Positions 8,086-14,985 of a stretch of 64,000 bases of DNA are shown in pieces. Position 1 is the first letter of the stretch; every line of letters begins with the position of its first letter. Made by a program: the position numbers and the translations under genes. This stretch comes from an uncultured Acetatifactor sp. (lineage in GTDB: Bacteria; Bacillota; Clostridia; Lachnospirales; Lachnospiraceae), in NCBI GenBank assembly GCA_910583845.1, contig CAJUAB010000024.1, forward strand, positions 1 through 64,000. Direction: 5' to 3'. The notes under the pieces were generated by a model. The model was not told the DNA's origin, made no database searches, and saw only the letters and a list, made by a program, of their open reading frames with translations.

Positions 8086-9540
8086 ATGAGAGACACATCT
8101 AAAATACGGATTCAGTTAAAAGCCATGGTACTGACCACGGTGACAATGATGATGATCCTGCTGGCATTTGGTCTGACAACGATCATCAGTCATGCGGATG
8201 ACGCAAGGGTGACCGTCCGTTCCGTGGTTATTCGTTCCGGAGCTGATGTGGGTACCGAGATGGTTGGGGGAGCCCAGCAGGGGGAGACTTTGCCCATAAC
8301 CGGGGAAACAGTGGGGGCGGACGGCTACACCTGGTATCAGGTTACTTTTGAGGAAGGCACCAAGACGGGATATGTGCGTTCCGATCTGGTGGAAAGAGTC
8401 GGCGGCGGCGCAGGCACTGTCGCTCCGACGACTCCGAATACCACTACTCCTTCCACCGATGTCACGGCTGTACAGCAGATCAGCGCCAAAGTAACGGGGG
8501 AGGCAGTGCGTGTGCGCACCAATGCCTCTACCTCCGGAGAGATTGTGGATACAGTGCGCAGGGATGCGGTTCTGACCGTGATGGGTATGGCGCAGGACAG
8601 TGAGGGAAACACCTGGTATCAGGTTAGCTTTACCAATGCCGGCGGACAGGTAACGGGCTTTGTCAGACAGGATTTTGTGACGCTGGAGGGCGAACTTCTT
8701 CCTGTCGATCAGGTTCCCGCGGAGCCTGAGGTTCCTGTGGTCACGGAACCGGTGGAACCGGAACCCACGCCTGAACCGGTAAAAACAGGATATGAGACCC
8801 AATTGCTGGAAGACGGGTGGAATCTGCTGGATTATACGGTGGAGGGAGGAAGAAGGTATGTGATTGCGGATCTGTTTGCAGACCGCGACAGATACAGGCA
8901 GGAGGCTGAGGAAAGCATGGCCCAGCTGAAATCCACCAAACTGATCATGATTATTCTGGTGGTTGCAGTGATATTGCTGGCCCTGACATCCACGCTGCTG
9001 TTCTTTAAGATCAGAGATATGATGGATGCCGCCTACTTTGAGGAGGTGGAGCAGGAGACGGTGCGCAAGAGGCAGGGCCAGAGAAGTACGGGTAAGGCTC
9101 CCATGCCCACAGTGGGAGATGGAGCAAAGCCCGCGGGCGGCGGCCAGGGCAGACCTGCCGGCAATGGTCAGGGAAGGCCTGCGGGCGGCGGTCAGGGAAG
9201 GCCGGCAGGCGGACAACAGGGAAGACCTGCGGGAAGCGGCCAACAGGGAAGGCCAACGGGAACCGGTCAGAGCAGACCGGCGGGCAGTGGTCAGGGAAGG
9301 CCTGCTGGAAGCGGCCAGAGCAGACCGGCCGGCAATGGCCAGGGAAGACCTGCGGGCGGCGGTCAGCAGGGCGCTCAGAGGAGACCGACGCAGCAGCCCG
9401 CGAGACCGGCGGCACACCAGCAGGAAAGACCGGCCTCCAGGGAGAGCCAGAACCCTTCTGCCCAGCCCAAGAATTTCCTGGCGGATGATGATGAATTTGA
9501 TTTTGAGTACCTGAACTGGGACGGCGAGGAAGATAATTAG
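8086..9540 (+). CDS. Membrane-anchored SH3b protein with disordered GQGRPAG-repeat tail
   Basis: A 484-residue envelope protein. An N-terminal hydrophobic segment (about residues 13-34) is a signal anchor. Two bacterial SH3 domains follow at about residues 42-105 and 128-205; each contains the VRSGADVG/VRTNAST and TWYQV hallmarks of cell-wall-binding SH3b domains. A Pro/Glu linker leads to a second transmembrane helix at about residues 286-307. The last 175 residues are made of GQGRPAG-type repeats, rich in Arg, Gly and Pro, and end in an acidic tail (DDDEFDFEYLNWDG). With two spans, the SH3b domains are outside and the tail is cytoplasmic. A basic disordered tail may touch nucleic acid or membrane (inference). 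ATG 8086 follows AGAAAGGG. A terminator follows. Confidence 0.75.
   Translation: MRDTSKIRIQLKAMVLTTVTMMMILLAFGLTTIISHADDARVTVRSVVIRSGADVGTEMVGGAQQGETLPITGETVGADGYTWYQVTFEEGTKTGYVRSDLVERVGGGAGTVAPTTPNTTTPSTDVTAVQQISAKVTGEAVRVRTNASTSGEIVDTVRRDAVLTVMGMAQDSEGNTWYQVSFTNAGGQVTGFVRQDFVTLEGELLPVDQVPAEPEVPVVTEPVEPEPTPEPVKTGYETQLLEDGWNLLDYTVEGGRRYVIADLFADRDRYRQEAEESMAQLKSTKLIMIILVVAVILLALTSTLLFFKIRDMMDAAYFEEVEQETVRKRQGQRSTGKAPMPTVGDGAKPAGGGQGRPAGNGQGRPAGGGQGRPAGGQQGRPAGSGQQGRPTGTGQSRPAGSGQGRPAGSGQSRPAGNGQGRPAGGGQQGAQRRPTQQPARPAAHQQERPASRESQNPSAQPKNFLADDDEFDFEYLNWDGEEDN
9130..9375 (+). repeat. Coding tandem repeat (GQGRPAG units)
   Basis: About a dozen 18-24 bp units encode GQGRPAG with G, N or S between units, plus variants GQQGRPAG, GQSRPAG and GQQGRPTG. 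Units differ at third positions, so the array is not very recent. Copy number may vary between strains. Confidence 0.8.
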
Positions 9541-9562
9541 GAAAGACACGGAAGAGAAGCAG

Positions 9563-9600
9563 GAGGAACCCATGAGACAGGGTTCCTCTTCCATTTTATA
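9563..9600 (+). terminator. Intrinsic terminator after SH3b gene
   Basis: GAGGAACCC (9563-9571) pairs with GGGTTCCTC (9580-9588), followed by the T-rich stretch TTCCATTTTA. Confidence 0.7.
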
Positions 9601-9628
9601 AAATCCCTATTAAATTTTCTGTTCTACT

Positions 9629-9656
9629 TTGCAAAATGTGACAGTTGTGGTAAAAT
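9629..9656 (+). promoter_or_regulatory. Promoter of gntR-clpC
   Basis: TTGCAA at 9629-9634 and TAAAAT at 9651-9656 are 16 nt apart. Together with the palindrome just downstream this drives the gntR-clpC pair. Confidence 0.6.
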
Positions 9657-9669
9657 GAGCAAAATGCTC
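9657..9669 (+). promoter_or_regulatory. Candidate GntR operator
   Basis: The palindrome GAGCA-AAA-TGCTC starts directly after the -10 box and covers the expected transcription start. A partial second copy (TGAGCAAAATG) lies at 9726-9736, just before the gntR ribosome binding site. The placement fits autorepression by the encoded GntR protein. Confidence 0.5.
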
Positions 9670-9763
9670 CGCAATTAGCTCTTCTGAACGGAGAGTGCGC
9701 AGAAGCGCACAGGGCCAAGGAAAAATGAGCAAAATGTCCGGAGTTTGAAAGGGTGTGTGGCAT

Positions 9764-10141
9764 ATGGTGATAGAAGTAGATTTTAACAGTGAGGAAGCGC
9801 TTTATCTACAGCTGCGCAATCAGATCATCATGGGGATTGCTACCGCCCAGTTCAGGGAAGGAGACTCTCTGCCCAGCGTTCGTCAGCTGGCAGAACTGGT
9901 GGGAATCAATATGCACACCGTCAACAAGGCCTACACGGTATTGAAGCAGGAGGGCTATGTGAAGGTGGACAGACGCAAGGGGGCGGTTATCGCCGTAGAC
10001 GTGGACAAACTGCGCACCATTGCGGAATTGAAAAAGGAACTCCGGGTAATATTGGCTAAGGGCAGCTGTAAGAATGTTACCAGGGAGGAAATGCATGCAT
10101 TGATTGACGAAATTTATGAGGATTATGGAGGACTGGTGTGA
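9764..10141 (+). CDS. YtrA-type GntR regulator
   Basis: A 125-residue regulator. The N-terminal winged helix carries the GntR hallmarks YLQLRNQIIMGIATAQ, LPSVRQLAELVGIN and TVNKAYTVLKQEGYV. The C-terminal part is only about 50 residues, as in the YtrA subfamily, which dimerises without a large ligand domain. ATG 9764 sits 10 nt after GAAAGGG; a GTG at 9755 overlaps that site and is less likely. Its TGA overlaps the clpC ATG (TGATG), so the two are translationally coupled. It probably represses its own operon through the palindrome at 9657. This is not the usual ctsR-mcsA-mcsB-clpC arrangement. Confidence 0.85.
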   Translation: MVIEVDFNSEEALYLQLRNQIIMGIATAQFREGDSLPSVRQLAELVGINMHTVNKAYTVLKQEGYVKVDRRKGAVIAVDVDKLRTIAELKKELRVILAKGSCKNVTREEMHALIDEIYEDYGGLV

Positions 10142-12597
10142 TGCAGTCACGTTATACGGAAAAGGCAGAAGCCGCGCTGAAACATGCGGAGAAGTGCGCC
10201 CGTTCCCTGAAGCAGGGATATGTGGGCACGGAGCATATTCTGGTCGGATTGATAAAAGAAGGCACAGGCGTGGCCGCCAAAGTGCTGGCGGACAATGAGG
10301 TGTCTCTGGAACAGGTGCTGGATATGATCAGGGAGCTCATCGCCTTCGAGGGCGGCACGGCCATCCGGGAGAGAGAGGGCTACTCGCCCCGGGCGGAAAA
10401 AATTCTGGAAGAGGCCCAACGGCAGGCGGAGCGTTTTGGACAACCCCGGGTGGGAACGGAGCATATTCTGATGGCGTTGATCAAGGAGGGAGAAAATGTG
10501 GCGGTGCGCCTGCTGAACACCATGAATGTCTCCACCCAGAAGCTCTATGTGGATCTGCTTTCGGCCATCGGGGCGGACCCTAACCTGTATAAGGAAGATT
10601 TGGGCAGGAGACAGGGAAAAAACAGTAAGACAGGTACATTGGATCAGTACAGCCGTGATCTGACAGCCCTGGCCAGAGATGGAAAACTGGACCCGGTAAT
10701 CGGCCGGGAGGACGAGATTCGCAGGGTGATTCAGATCCTGAGCCGCCGGACCAAGAATAACCCCTGTCTGATCGGTGAACCCGGTGTGGGCAAGACCGCC
10801 GTGGTGGAAGGTCTTGCGCTGCGCATTGTGGAAGGGCAGGTGCCTTTTACCGTGCGGGATAAGCGGGTTCTGACTCTGGATCTCTCCGGCATGGTGGCGG
10901 GCAGCAAGTACAGAGGGGAATTTGAGGAGAGAATCAAGAAAGTCATCCGGGAAGTGATCGCGGCGGGCAATGTAATCCTGTTTCTGGACGAGATGCACAC
11001 CATTATCGGAGCCGGGGGTGCAGAGGGCGCCATTGACGCCTCCAATATTTTAAAGCCCTCTCTGGCCAGGGGAGAGCTCCAGCTGATCGGTGCCACAACC
11101 ATCTCCGAATATCGGAAATACGTGGAAAAGGATGCTGCTCTGGAGCGCAGATTTCAGCCGGTAAACGTGGAGGAGCCCACGGAGGAGGAGGCCATCCGTA
11201 TCCTGGAGGGCATCAAGGAGAAATATGAGGCGCATCATCAGGTGGAGATCAGCCAGGAGGCCGTGGAGGCGGCGGTGCGTCTGTCAAACCGCTATATCAA
11301 TGACCGCAATCTGCCGGACAAGGCCATTGACCTGATTGACGAAGCTGCCGCGGCCGCCCGTCTACAGACGGCGAATGTGCCCCATAAACAGCAGGAATTG
11401 CAGAAACAGCTCCAGGAGCTGGACCGCAATCTGGAGACCGCCATCCGCCAGGAGGATTTCGGGGCGGCGGGTGAGGTAAAACGTCAGCAGGATCAGGTGT
11501 TACAGAAACTGGAGCGCATGAAAAAGCGGGCTGCCAATGCCGGGGAGGAGACCCGACTGGAAATAGGCGAAGAGGAGATTGCTGCCGTAGTGTCCATGTG
11601 GACCAGGATTCCGCTGCAAAAACTGGCGGAGAAGGAGAGTGAACGTCTGCTGAAACTGGAGCAGCTTCTGCACAAAAGGGTGATCGGCCAGGACGAGGCG
11701 GTCAAGGCCGTATCCAAAGCCATGCGTAGAGGCCGGGTGGGATTGAAAGATCCGGGCAGGCCAATCGGCTCCTTCCTGTTTCTGGGCCCCACAGGCGTAG
11801 GTAAGACGGAGCTGAGCAAGGCGTTGGCGGAAGCCATGTTTGGCTCTGAAAACGCCATGATCCGGGTGGATATGTCCGAATATATGGAGGGACATTCGGT
11901 GTCGAAAATGATCGGTTCTCCGCCCGGCTATGTGGGGTTTGACGAGGGAGGACAGCTCAGTGAGAAAGTGCGCCGCAATCCCTACAGTGTGGTGCTGTTT
12001 GACGAAATTGAGAAGGCTCATCCGGATGTGTTCAATATTCTGCTGCAGGTGCTGGACGACGGCCATATCACGGACTCCAAGGGCAGAAAGGTCAGCTTTA
12101 AGAACACCATACTGATCATGACCTCCAACGCGGGAGCCCAGCGGATCGTGGACCCCAGAAATCTGGGTTTTGCCGCCGATAACAGCGCCGCCCGCAACTA
12201 TGAAAAGATGAAAGCCAGTGTGATGGAAGAGGTAAAGCGCAGCTTCAAGCCGGAGTTTATCAACCGCATTGACGATATCATTGTATTCCATCAGTTGGAT
12301 CACGACAATATGAAGGAGATCATTCAGCTGCTGGCCGGCAGTCTGTGCAGGCGCTGCCAGAGTCAGATGGAGATACAGCTGTCACTGACCGGGGCTTTGA
12401 AAGAACATCTGGTTGAAAAATACGCCGATCAGAAGATGGGGGCAAGACCTTTGAAACGGGCCATACAGTCCGTGGTGGAGGACGCGCTGGCCGAGGAGAT
12501 TCTGAAAGGCAATGTACAGCCGGGAGACACAGTTTCCGCGGGCTATAAACAGGAAAAAGTTACTTTTACGGTCAAAAACCGTCAGGAAGAGCATTGA
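10141..12597 (+). CDS. clpC: ATP-dependent Clp protease ATPase subunit ClpC
   Basis: This Hsp100 unfoldase feeds proteins into ClpP. The 818-residue protein has the double Clp N domain (about residues 1-145), AAA module 1 with Walker A GEPGVGKTA and Walker B FLDEMHTIIGAGG, a middle region with a UVR-like coiled stretch (RQEDFGAAGEVKRQQ), and AAA module 2 with Walker A GPTGVGKTE and VVLFDEIEKAHPDVFN. The UVR-like segment supports ClpC over ClpA or ClpB. GTG 10138 is an alternative start; ATG 10141 gives a one-base overlap with gntR. It is followed 45 nt later by radA. Confidence 0.93.
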   Translation: MQSRYTEKAEAALKHAEKCARSLKQGYVGTEHILVGLIKEGTGVAAKVLADNEVSLEQVLDMIRELIAFEGGTAIREREGYSPRAEKILEEAQRQAERFGQPRVGTEHILMALIKEGENVAVRLLNTMNVSTQKLYVDLLSAIGADPNLYKEDLGRRQGKNSKTGTLDQYSRDLTALARDGKLDPVIGREDEIRRVIQILSRRTKNNPCLIGEPGVGKTAVVEGLALRIVEGQVPFTVRDKRVLTLDLSGMVAGSKYRGEFEERIKKVIREVIAAGNVILFLDEMHTIIGAGGAEGAIDASNILKPSLARGELQLIGATTISEYRKYVEKDAALERRFQPVNVEEPTEEEAIRILEGIKEKYEAHHQVEISQEAVEAAVRLSNRYINDRNLPDKAIDLIDEAAAAARLQTANVPHKQQELQKQLQELDRNLETAIRQEDFGAAGEVKRQQDQVLQKLERMKKRAANAGEETRLEIGEEEIAAVVSMWTRIPLQKLAEKESERLLKLEQLLHKRVIGQDEAVKAVSKAMRRGRVGLKDPGRPIGSFLFLGPTGVGKTELSKALAEAMFGSENAMIRVDMSEYMEGHSVSKMIGSPPGYVGFDEGGQLSEKVRRNPYSVVLFDEIEKAHPDVFNILLQVLDDGHITDSKGRKVSFKNTILIMTSNAGAQRIVDPRNLGFAADNSAARNYEKMKASVMEEVKRSFKPEFINRIDDIIVFHQLDHDNMKEIIQLLAGSLCRRCQSQMEIQLSLTGALKEHLVEKYADQKMGARPLKRAIQSVVEDALAEEILKGNVQPGDTVSAGYKQEKVTFTVKNRQEEH

Positions 12598-12642
12598 CAC
12601 ATTGCTTTCCGGGGAAACCCGGGATATGCGGCAGAGGAAAAA

Positions 12643-14016
12643 ATGGCACAGGCAAAGAATAAATCTGTATTTTACTGTCAGAACTGCGGTTTTGAGTCCA
12701 CAAAGTGGATGGGGCAATGCCCTGGGTGCAAAGAATGGAATACTTTTGTTGAGGAAGTTGTCAAGCCGGCATCCTTAAAAGATATGGGCAGGGGCGGAAC
12801 GGCGAAAATCGGGAATACCCCTGCCGTGCTGGCGGATATCACGATACAGGAGGAATCGCGCGTACAGACCCGGATTGTGGAACTGGACCGGGTACTGGGA
12901 GGCGGTATTGTGCAGGGCTCCCTGACGCTGGTGGGAGGAGATCCCGGCATCGGTAAATCCACTCTGCTGCTACAGACCTGTAGAAAGCTGGCGGCGGACG
13001 GCCACAAGGTCCTCTATATCTCCGGCGAGGAATCCCAGGTGCAGATCAAGATGCGGGCGGACAGGATCGGCAGTTTCGCGGACAATATGCTGTTGTTGTG
13101 CGAGACCAATTTGGGCAGCATTGCGGAGGTAATCCGCCGGGAGATGCCCAAGGTGGTGATTATCGATTCTATTCAGACCATGTATAATGAAGCGGTGTCC
13201 GCGGCTCCCGGCAGTGTCTCTCAGGTCAGGGAATCCACAGGAGTACTGCTGCAGCTGGCTAAAGGTATGAATATCTCCGTCTTCATTGTGGGGCATGTGA
13301 CCAAGGAGGGGACGGTGGCAGGCCCCAGAGTGTTGGAACATATGGTGGACACGGTGCTCTATTTTGAGGGGGACAGATATGCCTCCTACCGGATACTCAG
13401 GGGAGTCAAGAACCGTTTTGGTTCCACCAATGAGATCGGTGTGTTTGAGATGCGCCAGGAGGGGCTTGCGGAGGTCCACAATCCTTCCGAATATATGCTG
13501 GATGGCAGGCCGGAAGGGGCCAGCGGCTCTGTGGTGGCCTGCGCCATGGAGGGGACCAGGCCGTTGCTGCTGGAAATTCAGGCCCTGGTCTGCCACAGCA
13601 ATTTCGGCATTCCCAGGAGGCAGACTACAGGCACGGATTTGAACAGGGTGAATCTTCTGATGGCAGTGCTGGAGAAGCGCTGCGGCGTACAGCTGTCGGG
13701 CTGTGACGCCTATGTGAACATTGCGGGCGGTATGAAGATCCAGGAACCCGCCATAGATCTGACCATTGTACTGGCAGTGCTTTCCAGCTTCAAGAACCGG
13801 GAGATCAGTCCCAGGCTGGTAGCGTTTGGGGAGGTGGGACTCTCCGGCGAGGTGCGCAGCGTCAGCATGGCAGCCCAACGGGTGGCGGAAGCCCGGAAGC
13901 TGGGATTTGATACTTGTATTTTGCCCGCGGTATGCATGAAGGGATTGAAGAGTGATGAGCATATGAAACTCATCGGAGTAAGAACCATACAGGACGCAGT
14001 GAACGCAGTGCTGTAG
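12643..14016 (+). CDS. radA: DNA repair protein RadA
   Basis: RadA (Sms) is a RecA-like ATPase that helps branch migration in recombinational repair. The 457-residue protein has an N-terminal zinc finger (CQNCG then CPGCKEWNTF), Walker A GGDPGIGKST, the RadA-specific KNRFGSTNEIG motif, and a C-terminal Lon-protease-like domain (GGMKIQEPAIDLTIVLAVLSS in two parts). It lies 45 nt after clpC. The clpC-radA order is common in Firmicutes. A bidirectional terminator follows. Confidence 0.95.
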   Translation: MAQAKNKSVFYCQNCGFESTKWMGQCPGCKEWNTFVEEVVKPASLKDMGRGGTAKIGNTPAVLADITIQEESRVQTRIVELDRVLGGGIVQGSLTLVGGDPGIGKSTLLLQTCRKLAADGHKVLYISGEESQVQIKMRADRIGSFADNMLLLCETNLGSIAEVIRREMPKVVIIDSIQTMYNEAVSAAPGSVSQVRESTGVLLQLAKGMNISVFIVGHVTKEGTVAGPRVLEHMVDTVLYFEGDRYASYRILRGVKNRFGSTNEIGVFEMRQEGLAEVHNPSEYMLDGRPEGASGSVVACAMEGTRPLLLEIQALVCHSNFGIPRRQTTGTDLNRVNLLMAVLEKRCGVQLSGCDAYVNIAGGMKIQEPAIDLTIVLAVLSSFKNREISPRLVAFGEVGLSGEVRSVSMAAQRVAEARKLGFDTCILPAVCMKGLKSDEHMKLIGVRTIQDAVNAVL

Positions 14017-14045
14017 TTCCTTTGGCAAGTTTTTCAAGCGTATAC

Positions 14046-14090
14046 CAAAAAGCCTGAAAATATGGACAATCCAATACTTTCAGGCTTTAA
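14046..14090. terminator. Bidirectional terminator between radA and tRNA-Trp
   Basis: AAGCCTGAAA (14050-14059) pairs with TTTCAGGCTT (14078-14087). On the minus strand the stem is followed by TTTTTGG, so it ends the tRNA-Trp transcript, and it may also end radA. Confidence 0.75.
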
Positions 14091-14094
14091 TGAG

Positions 14095-14165
14095 CAGGGG
14101 AAGAGGGGATCGAACCCCCGTTAACGGTTTTGGAGACCGCCGCACTACCGCTGTACTATTCCCCT
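14095..14165 (-). tRNA. tRNA-Trp (CCA)
   Basis: On the minus strand the 7-bp acceptor stem AGGGGAA/TTCCCCT, a 4-bp D stem, the anticodon loop CTCCAAA (anticodon CCA) and a GGGGG/CCCTC T arm with TTCGATC all fold. The discriminator base is G. The CCA 3' end is not encoded. Confidence 0.93.
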
Positions 14166-14194
14166 TTGCAATCAGTTTTTCACTGACGAAAGCT

Positions 14195-14224
14195 ATTATA
14201 ACATACCTCATGGTACTTTCGCAA
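14195..14224 (-). promoter_or_regulatory. Promoter of tRNA-Trp
   Basis: On the minus strand TTGCGA and TATAAT are 18 nt apart, and TGT precedes the -10 box (extended -10). It lies 30 nt before the tRNA. Confidence 0.65.
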
Positions 14225-14269
14225 GTATATTTTGCAAAATTTTATCTTTTTTTACTTTCAGTATGCCGG

Positions 14270-14347
14270 GAGCTATCGCGCAACGATTCAATGGGAAAAG
14301 TCCCAAAGGCGCATTTCCCTTTAGAGCTATCGCGCAGCGATTCAATT
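14270..14347 (+). repeat. Leader repeat with AUCGC-GCA-GCGAU stem-loop, two units
   Basis: GAGCTATCGCGCAACGATTCAAT at 14270-14292 (seen as GAGCTATCGCGCA plus ACGATTCAAT) recurs at 14324-14347 with one change. The second unit and its 5' flank (from 14293) match 42384-42438 at most positions. Both full copies end right before the ribosome binding site of the next gene. Confidence 0.7.
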
Positions 14348-14359
14348 GGAGGAAAAATT

Positions 14360-14731
14360 ATGACACAGGAAATCAGAGAGTGGGCAATGAAACTGGCGGA
14401 ATGCGCTGGGCAGGACAGTGCGGAGGCGGAGGCTTTCGTGGCGGGGCTGGAGAAATACCGGGACGTACAGGAGGAGCTTTGCTATTACTATGGGCATCAG
14501 GAATTTTTGTGCAAATACCGGGTGGCAGGCTACACCATTGTAGATATTCTGGTGTGGCAGGTGGACCATTTCAAAGCGTTTCTGGACAGACCGGGAGAGA
14601 TGAACCGCTACCACCAGGACAGACTGGTATGGAGCGCGTTCCGGACCATGCTGAAAATGAAGGAGGAGCCGGAGCAGTATCAGCGCAAGATGCGGGAGGA
14701 GACGGGTACGGACTATGCGGGAAAATATTAA
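14360..14731 (+). CDS. Uncharacterised 123-residue protein
   Basis: A soluble, mostly helical protein starting MTQEIREWAMKLAECAGQ. It is rich in Glu, Tyr and Gln, with a central KYRVAGYTIVDILVWQVDHFK segment (two parts: KYRVAGYTIVDIL, VWQVDHFKAFLD). No catalytic motif, signal peptide or membrane span is visible. ATG 14360 is set by the ribosome binding site TGGAGGAAAAATT. The gene stands alone after a repeat-containing leader, and converges with the cNMP-binding-like gene. I do not recognise the family; coding character and ribosome binding site support a real gene. Confidence 0.65.
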   Translation: MTQEIREWAMKLAECAGQDSAEAEAFVAGLEKYRDVQEELCYYYGHQEFLCKYRVAGYTIVDILVWQVDHFKAFLDRPGEMNRYHQDRLVWSAFRTMLKMKEEPEQYQRKMREETGTDYAGKY

Positions 14732-14815
14732 ATTCTGATCTTAAAGGAAAAGTCGTATGATTGTCCGATTCCTGTGTGCTGGACGAGAGTACGCAATCGT
14801 CTGAGACAGGGAGAA

Positions 14816-14853
14816 GAAAAGCAACGCAGCCGCTGGGGAAACAGCGGCTACGT
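14816..14853 (-). terminator. Terminator of the cNMP-binding-like gene
   Basis: On the minus strand ACGTAGCCGCTG and CAGCGGCTGCGT form a 12-bp stem (one G-U pair) with a 6-nt loop, followed by TGCTTTTCTT. It lies about 130 nt after the stop codon of the minus-strand gene. The stretch between also holds a GTCCAGTT/AACTGGAC hairpin near 14900 and no gene. Confidence 0.7.
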
Positions 14854-14985
14854 CTGTGTAAAAGGGGAAATTTCTTCCGGAATATTTGGTAATTACCAGT
14901 CCAGTTCCGCAACTGGACATCCTTAGTATACACCAGGATTCGGAGATTGTCCAGTGTTTTAAAAAAATTTTAAGAATTTGTCAGT

